This document shows positions 1-6,065 of a stretch of DNA of 8,361 nt, piece after piece. The notes under the pieces were generated by a model, which worked only from the letters and a program-made list of their open reading frames with translations, was not told where the DNA came from and did not search any database. The stretch lies in contig JARVJS010000007.1 in assembly GCA_029776125.1 (NCBI GenBank), positions 1 through 8,361 on the forward strand, in the 5' to 3' direction. This DNA comes from Nitrososphaeria archaeon. Lineage in GTDB: Archaea > Thermoproteota > Nitrososphaeria > JACIWG01. A program made the position numbers and the translations under genes. Positions within the stretch are counted from its first letter, which is position 1. Every line of letters starts with the position of its first letter.

Positions 1-37
1 CCCAGAAAAGAGAAGAGAAGAAGAGAGAGAATTCTCC

Positions 38-67
38 TTGACAAAAAAAATAACAGAAATATTTAAC
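38..67 (+). promoter_or_regulatory. Possible upstream sigma70-type promoter
   Basis: A perfect TTGACA -35 hexamer lies at 38-43. With an 18-base spacer, TTTAAC at 62-67 matches the TATAAT consensus at four of six positions. The spacer is A-rich. If used, the transcript would run through the homopolymer tract at 88-125 into recT. The -10 is weak, so this is only a candidate. Confidence 0.3.
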
Positions 68-88
68 TGAAAAAATTAACTGAAAAAC
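63..88. repeat. Tandem 13-bp direct repeat
   Basis: Two adjacent 13-base units, TTAACTGAAAAAA (63-75) and TTAACTGAAAAAC (76-88), differ only at the last base. They sit just after the possible -35/-10 pair and before the C tract. They could be a duplicated protein-binding site or simple slippage; nothing else in the window repeats them. Confidence 0.6.
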
Positions 89-125
89 CCCCCCCCCTTT
101 TTTTTATCTCCCCCCCCCTCTTTTT
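88..125. repeat. C/T homopolymer tract
   Basis: Ten C (88-97), eight T (98-105), ATCT, then nine C (110-118), TC and five T (121-125) form a polypyrimidine run. The first 30 bases of the window are in contrast almost pure purine, with AGA/GAGA repeats. Such runs slip during replication and during sequencing, so the exact lengths should not be trusted. The run lies between the possible upstream promoter and recT. Confidence 0.8.
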
Positions 126-189
126 GGTGAACCTGAGATAGGTTGTCTTGAACGATTCGGCTTGTTTCAGAAAAAGTCCTTATCCAGTT

Positions 190-218
190 TTGATACATTC
201 ATGTACCCTATATATAGA
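190..218 (+). promoter_or_regulatory. Probable promoter of recT
   Basis: TTGATA at 190-195 and TATAGA at 213-218 are separated by 17 bases, each close to the sigma70 consensus. The -10 lies within a TATATATAG stretch. Transcription would begin near 225, leaving a short leader with the ribosome-binding site AGGGGG at 231-236 and the ATG at 244. This supports the 244 start rather than any upstream one. Confidence 0.5.
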
Positions 219-243
219 GAAACTTTTAAAAGGGGGATGCATT

Positions 244-1314
244 ATGTTACCCAAGACAAGAGAATCAAATGTAGTTGATTTTCCGAAGTACAGCAGAGAG
301 CAGATTGAACTAATCAAGAAAACTGTGGCAAGAGGTGCTACTGACGATGAGTTAGCCTTATTTTTATATAGGGCTAAACAACTTGACCTTGATCCTTTAT
401 CAAATCAGATTTATTTTGTGAAGCGTAGAGTAAGAAACAATAGAGGCGGTTATGATGAGATAGCTACTATACAGGTTGGGATAGAGGGATTAAGACTAAT
501 TGCAGAACGCTCAGGAAGATACGAAGGGCAAGATCCAATCAAATACATAGTTGAAAGAGATGGGCAGATAATTGAGACTGAATGGGTATTGCCTACAGAT
601 AAGCCCATTGCAGCAAAATCAGCAGTATATAAAAAGGGATGCGTTAAACCTTTTACTGCAGTTGCCCATTACAACGATTATGTGATTAAAAACTCTGATG
701 GCACTCCTAATACTATGTGGCGTAGGTGGACAATAATGCTTGCCAAGTGTGCAGAGTCTCTTGCGCTTAGAAAGGCATTTCCTGAATTGAATTTTTCAGG
801 CATATACGAACCAGCTGAGTCAAATCATATAGAAACTCCTGCAACAATAGAGGTAGAGACCTTTGAACCTGCTTTATCAGAAACAGAACCTGTTGATGTG
901 GAACAAGAAGAAGTTTCTTTGACTACTGTAGAAGAAAAGGCAAGCGATGTATCTGATGTAATAGATACTCCTGTTGTTGAGACAGAAAAGCAAACAACAG
1001 AAATTAAGCAAGAAACAATAGAAAGAGAAACATCAAAGTTTAAAGCTAAAACAGAAAGTAAGCCGACAGTAAAACCTGTTAAGGAAAAAAGTAATGCTCC
1101 TGATGTGAATGAAATATTTGGTCCAAAGAACACCGCAAGTTCAAGCCTAATAACACCTTCTCAAGTGAATGCAATAGTTAAACTTGCAACGATGAATGGA
1201 TTAGAGGAAAGAGTTGTAAGAGACAGAATAAAGGGAATTAGTTATAACGAAGCAGCTGAAGTGATCAGGCAGTTAGGGAAAAAAGATTTGTCCTATTTTG
1301 TTGAACCCTTTTAA
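244..1314 (+). CDS. recT: RecT/Bet-family single-strand annealing protein
   Basis: This 356-aa protein belongs to the phage-type RecT/Red-beta annealing family, which coats single-stranded DNA and pairs complementary strands in recombination. Residues about 15-195 form the core. Family hallmarks include LDLDPLSNQIYFVK (47-60), the VGIEGLRLIAERSGRYEGQ segment (78-96), an MWRRW patch (158-162) followed by an Ala/Cys/Leu helix, and FSGIYEPAE (184-192). Residues about 193-298 are a low-complexity Glu/Thr/Val/Lys linker. Residues about 299-356 look like a small helical C-terminal domain. I chose the ATG at 244, with AGGGGG seven bases upstream, over an unsupported TTG at 148, because the core begins after residue 10. 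The usual partner exonuclease and SSB are not visible. The gene suggests a prophage or other mobile element. The family call is secure; host or phage origin is inferred. Confidence 0.9.
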   Translation: MLPKTRESNVVDFPKYSREQIELIKKTVARGATDDELALFLYRAKQLDLDPLSNQIYFVKRRVRNNRGGYDEIATIQVGIEGLRLIAERSGRYEGQDPIKYIVERDGQIIETEWVLPTDKPIAAKSAVYKKGCVKPFTAVAHYNDYVIKNSDGTPNTMWRRWTIMLAKCAESLALRKAFPELNFSGIYEPAESNHIETPATIEVETFEPALSETEPVDVEQEEVSLTTVEEKASDVSDVIDTPVVETEKQTTEIKQETIERETSKFKAKTESKPTVKPVKEKSNAPDVNEIFGPKNTASSSLITPSQVNAIVKLATMNGLEERVVRDRIKGISYNEAAEVIRQLGKKDLSYFVEPF

Positions 1315-1326
1315 TAGAGGTGAAAG

Positions 1327-1506
1327 ATGATAGTAGGGGTAAAAACAAGCGGAGAGTTTTGGGCAGTAGTGGTAGCAGAAGACATGGACTACATTGAGCA
1401 ATCAGTAATTGATTGCATTATAACGGCAAAAAAGATCTATCCAAACGAAAGAATAACCATAGATGGACGTCAACCACCCCGCCCTGACGAACGGGGCTTG
1501 TATTAG
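1327..1506 (+). CDS. Small hypothetical protein, probably interrupted at its 3' end
   Basis: A 59-aa ORF starts 12 bases after recT, with GAGG at 1317-1320 as ribosome-binding site, so it is probably co-transcribed with recT. The first 47 residues (MIVGVKTSGEF... to ITIDG) look like normal protein with hydrophobic and acidic alternation. The last dozen (RQPPRPDERGLY) are translated from the structured RNA block that begins at about 1468. I infer that the gene originally continued. After the block, one frame reads a basic tail, KPLQIQKRTKEE, ending in TAA at 1696-1698 just before the next gene, and it could be the displaced C-terminus. I recognise no family, and the function is unknown. Confidence 0.55.
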   Translation: MIVGVKTSGEFWAVVVAEDMDYIEQSVIDCIITAKKIYPNERITIDGRQPPRPDERGLY

Positions 1507-1657
1507 GGGGCATACCTGATGCAAGTTCTCCTAAAAAGAGAGTGGTTGAACGAGGGTAGTTGTTGCTGTTGGACATGGCGTAGCAGGATGACACTCCCAG
1601 TCCTGTGTGACAGAGGTGAAATCCCTCATCCTTCTGCATGGTGCAGCAAGACAGTGT
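1468..1657 (+). ncRNA. HEARO / IscB omega-RNA-like structured RNA, without nuclease gene
   Basis: This block of about 190 bases is GC-richer than its surroundings and full of complementary segments. The 5' domain is closed by CGTCAACCAC (1468-1477) with GTGGTTGAACG (1542-1552, one bulged A). Inside it are CCCG/CGGG (1478-1481/1492-1495), TTAGGGG/CTCCTAA (1503-1509/1528-1534) and GCAT/ATGC (1510-1513/1519-1522). CTTG/CAAG (1497-1500/1522-1525) could form a pseudoknot. The 3' domain has TGCT/AGCA (1564-1567/1582-1585), AGGATG/CATCCT (1585-1590/1627-1632), CTGT/ACAG (1603-1606/1610-1613), GAGG/CCTC (1613-1616/1624-1627), CTGCA/TGCAG (1634-1638/1642-1646) and ACACT/AGTGT (1591-1595/1653-1657). 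Not all helices are mutually compatible. The arrangement and motifs such as CTCCCAGTCC resemble HEARO RNAs, the guide RNAs of the transposon nuclease IscB, from memory only. No IscB gene follows, so it would be a standalone or relic copy. In that family the guide lies 5' of the scaffold, here the end of the preceding gene. Ends are approximate. Confidence 0.6.
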
Positions 1658-1702
1658 AAAAACCTTTGCAAATTCAGAAAAGAACAAAGGAGGAGTAATA
1701 AT

Positions 1703-1825
1703 ATGTCAGAACTAAAAGAGAAACCGCCTTTCATCCCCTCCCTTACGGAAGGAGACTTCTCGGCGGTAACGGTTAAAAGACCCAAGGGTAAAGTACAAGA
1801 ACCTTTCATTGGAGTAAGAGGGTGA
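1703..1825 (+). CDS. Small hypothetical protein (40 aa)
   Basis: A strong ribosome-binding site, AAAGGAGGAG at 1687-1696, sits seven bases before this ATG, so the start at 1703 is favoured over upstream in-frame codons lying in the structured RNA. The product is short, proline-rich and basic (for example KPPFIPSLTEG and VKRPKGKVQEPF), with no membrane segment and no family I recognise. The TGA overlaps the GTG start of the next gene (GTGA at 1822-1825), which suggests translational coupling. Its base composition is somewhat GC-richer than that of neighbouring genes, as is the RNA block upstream, so the two may have arrived together. It occupies the position an IscB gene would hold, but the sequence shows no resemblance to IscB. 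Confidence 0.55.
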   Translation: MSELKEKPPFIPSLTEGDFSAVTVKRPKGKVQEPFIGVRG

Positions 1826-2064
1826 AAAAGAAAAAAATAACTCGGGAAGATGGGATAGATTTAGATTTTTTGTTCTTTTTAAGAAATGAACTAAAAAGTA
1901 TTTACACCTCTATGGGTTATGTTTATCGTGTATTGAACAGGTGTAAGGTAATATCTGTGGAAGAAAGAGAGCTATTTTTTAGCTCAATCAATAAAATGAT
2001 TAAAACAGTGGAAGACAGGATTGAGCAAAGCATTTATAATGGAGGGAAAAAGAAAAATGGGTAA
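1822..2064 (+). CDS. Small helical hypothetical protein (80 aa)
   Basis: The GTG start overlaps the previous stop codon and has GGAG seven bases upstream (1811-1814). The protein begins with a run of lysines and is predicted by eye to be mostly alpha-helical. It contains aromatic and leucine-rich segments (DLDFLFFLRNEL, SIYTSMGYVYRVL) and a C-terminal amphipathic helix (SINKMIKTVEDRIEQ), then a Gly/Lys tail. It has no signal peptide and no clear membrane span. Its last eight bases overlap the start of the chemoreceptor gene, whose ribosome-binding site lies inside it, so the two are probably translated together. No family is recognised. A role tied to the receptor is possible from position only. 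Confidence 0.65.
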   Translation: MKKKKITREDGIDLDFLFFLRNELKSIYTSMGYVYRVLNRCKVISVEERELFFSSINKMIKTVEDRIEQSIYNGGKKKNG

Positions 2065-4036
2065 AATTAAACAACTATTTACTTCACTTACTTTGAGTAA
2101 AAAGGTTTTTGCTCTTGCAGTTGTGTCAATCCTTATTGTTTACTCAGTTGTTGCTTTGGTAATTTACTTACAAACGAAGTCAAAAATTGAAGATTACAAT
2201 GTGGAATCACTAAAAAGAGAAGTTGCTCTCATTAAAGAACAGATTACAATTTTCGATGAAGCCTCAAAGGATTCAGTTGAAAAATTTATGAAAATATTTC
2301 TTTCTATGGTATCAGGTATTAAACCAAACAATGATGTATGTGACCGCTTTACTGCCATGACTGGTGGCTCAGTTGCAACAATTTTTGAGAAAAAAGGTGA
2401 TGATTTTTTAAGAATTGCTACCTCTCTGAAAAAGGAAGATGGAAGTCGTGCAGTAGGAACAACTCTTGACAGAGCACACCCTGCTTATCCTTTGCTTCTT
2501 AAGGGAGAGACTTACATAGGAAAAGCAACTCTTTTTGGCAAGGATTATATGACAAAATATGTTCCTGTAAAGGATGGCTCTGGTAATGTAGTGGGAGTTT
2601 ATTTTATAGGTTTTGATATAACAAAACAACTTAAGACTCTTAAGGATTTTATTCGTTCTATAAAAGTTGGAAAGACAGGTTATGTTTATGTGCTTGATAC
2701 ATCTGATAAAAATAAAGGAACCCTCATTGTTCATCCTGCCTTAGAAGGTAAGAACATTATTGATAGTAAAGACGCTAAAGGAAAAGAGTTTATAAAAGAA
2801 ATGATTGAGAAAAAAGAAGGTTTAATATTTTATCCCTGGAAAAATCCCAATGAGACCTCTGCAAGAGAAAAAGTTGTTGTCTATACTCATTATCCTGCTT
2901 GGAATTGGTTAATTGGTTCTGGAAGTTATGTTGAGGAAATTGCAAGTGAGGTAGCAAGTGTAAGAAACTTAATGTTCATAGTAAATATCTTCGGTGCTAT
3001 AACAGTGTCCTTGCTCATTTTATTTGTAACACAAAAGACTTTAAAGCCTATCCCTGATATGGCAAGCAAACTTGAAGAAGTAGCAAAAGGTGATTTTAGC
3101 AAGGTGGGTTTTGGTAAAGGATACAGAGAAAGAAAAGACGAAATTGGTCTCATTGCAAGATCTGTAATAAAGGTTGAGGAGTTCACTCAAGGAATAGTAA
3201 AAGAGATTAAACAGTCTATTGGTATGATTCAGGGGGTAATAGGTTCTCTGGAAAAGAGTATGGAAGATGTAAAGAAAAAGGCAGATACACAGACGTCTCA
3301 GGCTCATCAGATGGCAGCAGCAGCTGAAGAAATGAGCCAAACGATAACAGATATTGCTAAAAATGCTGCAACAGCATCTGATTTAGCTACAGAATCACAA
3401 AATATCTCTCAAGAAGGTTATGCTCTCAGTGAAAATGCAATGAAAACTGTGCAATCTGCAAATCGTTCTACTGTGGAACTTAAGAAAACAATAGACGCTC
3501 TTAATCAGAGGGTTGAAGAAATAGGAGACATTGTAACAGTTATTAAAGACATAGCAGATCAAACCAATCTTCTTGCTCTGAATGCTGCAATTGAGGCTGC
3601 AAGGGCAGGAGAGCAAGGCAGAGGCTTTGCAGTTGTTGCAGATGAAGTACGAAAGTTAGCAGAAAGAACAATCAGGGCAACCGATGAAATAGCAGAAAAA
3701 ATAACGGCAGTTCAGAACGAGTCTCGTGAAAGCCTGAAAAGTATGAATGCTACTTCTCGTGAAGTAGCAGAAGCTCTTAAGGCGCTAAACGAAGTAAAGA
3801 AATCACTAAACAGGATTACAGACTCATCTCAGAGAGTAAGAGACCAGATAACACAGATTGCTACTGCAACAGAAGAACAATCCTCTGCTTCCGATGAAGT
3901 TGCAAGAAATGCTGAACAAGTCTCCGCACTTTCTCAAGAAGTTAAGGCTACAACTGATGCAGTCGTTGAAGAAGTAGGAAATCTTTTAAGTGTAATAGAA
4001 AAACTAACAAAAGTAATTCAAGGAGTAAAACTATGA
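2057..4036 (+). CDS. Methyl-accepting chemotaxis protein with periplasmic Cache sensor
   Basis: This 659-aa inner-membrane chemoreceptor senses a small molecule outside the membrane and controls CheA through CheW. The order is TM1 (about 17-39), a periplasmic sensor (about 40-300), TM2 (about 304-325), HAMP (about 327-380) and a cytoplasmic coiled-coil signalling domain. The sensor resembles the double Cache_3-Cache_2 type, with VATIFEKKGDDFLRIATSL (106-124), DGSRAVGTTLD (128-138), YVPVKDGSGNVVGVYFIGFD (168-187) and a second lobe containing GKTGYVYVLD (205-214). The conserved hairpin tip spans about 499-537 (DQTNLLALNAAIEAARAGEQGR and onward) and is intact. There is no C-terminal CheR-docking pentapeptide; the end is VIQGVKL. 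The ATG at 2057, ten bases after GGAGGG, is preferred over an ATG at 2039 and a TTG at 2021. It overlaps small genes at both ends. The ligand cannot be deduced. Confidence 0.95.
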   Translation: MGKIKQLFTSLTLSKKVFALAVVSILIVYSVVALVIYLQTKSKIEDYNVESLKREVALIKEQITIFDEASKDSVEKFMKIFLSMVSGIKPNNDVCDRFTAMTGGSVATIFEKKGDDFLRIATSLKKEDGSRAVGTTLDRAHPAYPLLLKGETYIGKATLFGKDYMTKYVPVKDGSGNVVGVYFIGFDITKQLKTLKDFIRSIKVGKTGYVYVLDTSDKNKGTLIVHPALEGKNIIDSKDAKGKEFIKEMIEKKEGLIFYPWKNPNETSAREKVVVYTHYPAWNWLIGSGSYVEEIASEVASVRNLMFIVNIFGAITVSLLILFVTQKTLKPIPDMASKLEEVAKGDFSKVGFGKGYRERKDEIGLIARSVIKVEEFTQGIVKEIKQSIGMIQGVIGSLEKSMEDVKKKADTQTSQAHQMAAAAEEMSQTITDIAKNAATASDLATESQNISQEGYALSENAMKTVQSANRSTVELKKTIDALNQRVEEIGDIVTVIKDIADQTNLLALNAAIEAARAGEQGRGFAVVADEVRKLAERTIRATDEIAEKITAVQNESRESLKSMNATSREVAEALKALNEVKKSLNRITDSSQRVRDQITQIATATEEQSSASDEVARNAEQVSALSQEVKATTDAVVEEVGNLLSVIEKLTKVIQGVKL

Positions 4037-4173
4037 CAGATAAAAAGAATAACGATAAGGAAGAATTTGATCTATACCAAGAGTTTTTGAAGTATCACAA
4101 AGAAATAAAGGGTTGGTCTTATAGGGATATAGAAGGAACAAAGGAGGAAAACAATGAGAATCTCAGAGATTAA
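4033..4173 (+). CDS. Small charged hypothetical protein (46 aa)
   Basis: This ORF starts in an ATGA overlap with the chemoreceptor stop (4033-4036) and has AGGAG at 4021-4025 inside the receptor gene as ribosome-binding site. Its 3' end overlaps the next gene by 20 bases. The product is very hydrophilic, rich in Lys, Asp, Glu and Asn, with one aromatic segment (DLYQEFLKYHKEIKGWSY). It has no membrane segment. The coupled start on both sides favours a real gene despite the size. No family is recognised. Confidence 0.5.
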   Translation: MTDKKNNDKEEFDLYQEFLKYHKEIKGWSYRDIEGTKEENNENLRD

Positions 4174-4474
4174 CAACAATTTATGGGTCGCACAAGCACA
4201 GGCAGGTTTAAATGGAATGCAAAAGGTTCAGCAACAGCAAGGGCAGGACATTGTAAAGAATATCAGCAATCAGGGTTTGTCAGGCATAATTTCGCAGGCA
4301 AATCAACTCTTTGAACAAACAGGCAATGTTTTGTTTAAGCAAATAGGGCAGGCAATGCAGGGACAAAGTCCTGATTTAGGAATGCTCAAAAATATTTTGC
4401 AGGTAGCCGAAAAGCAAAATAACGAACAGGCAAAAACAATGATAAACAATATTATTGAGTTTGCACAAAAGTAA
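4154..4474 (+). CDS. Gln/Asn-rich small hypothetical protein (106 aa)
   Basis: The start has a strong AAGGAGG at 4141-4147, six bases upstream, within the preceding small gene. The product is cytoplasmic by composition and rich in Gln and Asn, for example KVQQQQGQD (24-32) and EKQNNEQAK (86-94). Amphipathic helices follow (ISGIISQANQLFEQ-like and MLKNILQVAEK), so it may form coiled coils or oligomers. There is no signal peptide or membrane span. It is the last gene of the recT-to-receptor block, followed 14 bases later by a GC-rich hairpin. The composition is a little like flagellar or secretion-associated helical proteins, but I recognise no family and assign no function. Confidence 0.75.
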   Translation: MRISEINNNLWVAQAQAGLNGMQKVQQQQGQDIVKNISNQGLSGIISQANQLFEQTGNVLFKQIGQAMQGQSPDLGMLKNILQVAEKQNNEQAKTMINNIIEFAQK

Positions 4475-4488
4475 TCATAAAAAAGATA

Positions 4489-4507
4489 ACCCCGCTTTTA
4501 GCGGGGT
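4489..4507. terminator. GC-rich hairpin between two gene blocks
   Basis: ACCCCGCT (4489-4496) pairs perfectly with AGCGGGGT (4500-4507) around a three-base TTT loop. On the + strand it is followed by TAAAAAAC, not a T run, so it is not a textbook terminator for the upstream genes. On the - strand the tail would read TATCTTTTTT, which is one, but no minus-strand gene is seen. It may still end or attenuate transcription and separates the receptor block from the next gene. Confidence 0.5.
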
Positions 4508-4535
4508 AAAAAACAAATAGAGGTGAGTTGTTTTT

Positions 4536-5642
4536 ATGGACGTATCTATTTGTGTAATTTCAAAGAATAGAGAAATTATTAATTTTTTACAGAAAGACCC
4601 ATTTTTTTGCCCATATAAAATTAGTTATATTGAGGATCTTTCTTATATTTACGCCATTGCTACCAATGAATTGGTAGATTTGATAATCTGCGATTGCTGT
4701 AACAATGATATTGAAGCAAGATTAAACGAAATAAGCACAATTAAGCAAGACCCTATTTTTTACACCACAGGCGTTGTTGTTGTGTTGCCCTGCGATGATC
4801 AGGCTTTGCTTTTAAGGATAGTTAAAGAGTATCCAATTGACGACTATATTTGCCTGGAACAGTTTGCACTTTCTTATAGAGTAAAAATTCAACTGGCAAT
4901 TCAAAGGGTAAAAAGACTTATTACCGCAAATCCTTTAACTAAATTGCCTTCTGGCACGACCATTCAAAGGGAAGTTCAAAAAAGGCTAGACGAAAGACAG
5001 TGTTTTGCCTTTGCCTACGCAGACATTGATAATTTTAAGGCATACAATGACGTGTATGGTTTTGCAAAAGGTGACGAGGTAATAAAACTGCTTGGAAGAA
5101 TAATTCTTAACATTGTTCGATCAGAACAACCGAAAAACAGCTTTGTGGGGCACATAGGTGGAGATGATTTTGTTTATATTGTTGATACAGACAAGGTGGA
5201 AAAAATCACGCAAGAGATTGTTTTTGTATTTTCAGAAGTTGTTAAAGCTTTTTATCGTAGCGAGCACTTAAGTAAAAAATACATAGAAACTCAAGATAGA
5301 CAGGGAAATTTCAAAAGATATCATGAGAAAAAGAAAATTGACACAGAAAACATAAACCTTGAACCCTTTGTTGTTAACCTTGCAGATACAGACAGTGCAA
5401 GATATGTGAAAGTCACAATACAACTGGAAGTAAACAGAAAAGAGGTTGAACAAGTCAGAAAAAAAACAGGGTATGTAAGAGATGCGATTATTCAAATTAT
5501 AAGCAGTAAAACTTATGACGAATTAATATTAAACGAAGGAAAAATGCTTTTAAAGGACGAAATAAAAACAAAACTAAAGCGTCTCTTTGACAAAGAAGAC
5601 ACAATTATTAATGTTTTATTTCTTGATTTCATAATGCAATAG
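4536..5642 (+). CDS. GGDEF-domain protein joined in frame to FliL periplasmic domain (chimera)
   Basis: The 368-aa product has three parts. Residues about 1-125 look like a degenerate receiver domain (LIICDCCN at 49-56). Residues about 130-260 are a GGDEF domain of the diguanylate-cyclase family: NPLTKLP (132-138), ADIDNFKAYND (162-172) with metal-binding Asp163, and GGDDF (208-212) at the active loop. It stops at DRQGNFKRY (254-262), well short of the usual C-terminal strands. From about 265 the sequence is the periplasmic domain of FliL, the flagellar stator-associated membrane protein: LEPFVVNLADTDSARYVKV (275-293), IRDAI-like YVRDAIIQIISSKTYDEL (313-330), and INVLFLDFIMQ at the end. FliL's N-terminal membrane anchor is absent. 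A cytoplasmic cyclase fused directly to a periplasmic domain makes little sense, so a deletion or an assembly join near 5320 is likely. Start ATG 4536 has AGAGGTGA upstream. Confidence 0.8.
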   Translation: MDVSICVISKNREIINFLQKDPFFCPYKISYIEDLSYIYAIATNELVDLIICDCCNNDIEARLNEISTIKQDPIFYTTGVVVVLPCDDQALLLRIVKEYPIDDYICLEQFALSYRVKIQLAIQRVKRLITANPLTKLPSGTTIQREVQKRLDERQCFAFAYADIDNFKAYNDVYGFAKGDEVIKLLGRIILNIVRSEQPKNSFVGHIGGDDFVYIVDTDKVEKITQEIVFVFSEVVKAFYRSEHLSKKYIETQDRQGNFKRYHEKKKIDTENINLEPFVVNLADTDSARYVKVTIQLEVNRKEVEQVRKKTGYVRDAIIQIISSKTYDELILNEGKMLLKDEIKTKLKRLFDKEDTIINVLFLDFIMQ

Positions 5643-5654
5643 GAGGCAGTAAAA

Positions 5655-6065
5655 GTGGAAGTCAACACAAAAATAAGAGTTCTTGTGGTGGATGATTTTC
5701 CTACCATGCGAAGAATTGTAAAGAACCTTCTTAAACAGATTGGATTTGAGAATATAGATGAAGCTGAAAACGGAGAGGATGCTCTTAGAAAACTTAAAGG
5801 TGGAGATTATGGACTTGTTGTATCTGATTGGAATATGCCTGTAATGGAGGGAATTGAGCTGCTAAGAAATGTGAGAAGTAATCCGCAGTTAAAGGAAATA
5901 CCCTTCCTAATGGTTACTGCTGAAGCTGAAAAGGAAAAAGTTATTGAAGCAATAAAAGCTGGAGTTGACAACTATATTGTTAAACCTTTTACTGGTGAGG
6001 TTTTAAAGGAAAAACTTGAGAAGATTGCTCAGAAAAAAAACAACTTTTGGCAGAAGGAGGTTTAA
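5655..6065 (+). CDS. cheY: Chemotaxis response regulator CheY
   Basis: A 136-aa single-domain receiver that, when phosphorylated by CheA, binds the flagellar switch. All signature residues are present: acidic pair Asp13-Asp14, phosphoacceptor Asp58 in SDWNMPVMEG, switch Thr88 (MVTAEAEKE), Tyr107 and Lys110 (DNYIVKPF). The match to enterobacterial CheY is unusually close, including the DWNMP segment, and it fits the CheZ phosphatase encoded next door. There is no output domain. The GTG start has AGGAGG at 5641-5646, which overlaps the previous stop. The cheWZ fusion starts directly after this stop, so the pair is almost certainly one transcript. The symbol rests on sequence and context. Confidence 0.95.
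   Translation: MEVNTKIRVLVVDDFPTMRRIVKNLLKQIGFENIDEAENGEDALRKLKGGDYGLVVSDWNMPVMEGIELLRNVRSNPQLKEIPFLMVTAEAEKEKVIEAIKAGVDNYIVKPFTGEVLKEKLEKIAQKKNNFWQKEV

Noticed and set aside
148..243. TTG-initiated N-terminal extension of recT
   Set aside because: It has no ribosome-binding site, would run through the probable promoter, and adds 32 residues before the family core. The ATG at 244 has a well-placed AGGGGG.
1585..1657. tRNA or cloverleaf RNA
   Set aside because: Several hairpins share an outer stem, but there is no acceptor stem of seven pairs, no T-loop motif and no CCA context.
2021..2056. Upstream TTG and ATG starts for the chemoreceptor
   Set aside because: The GGAGGG ribosome-binding site lies after both codons and ten bases before the ATG at 2057, which also gives the usual short N-terminus before TM1.
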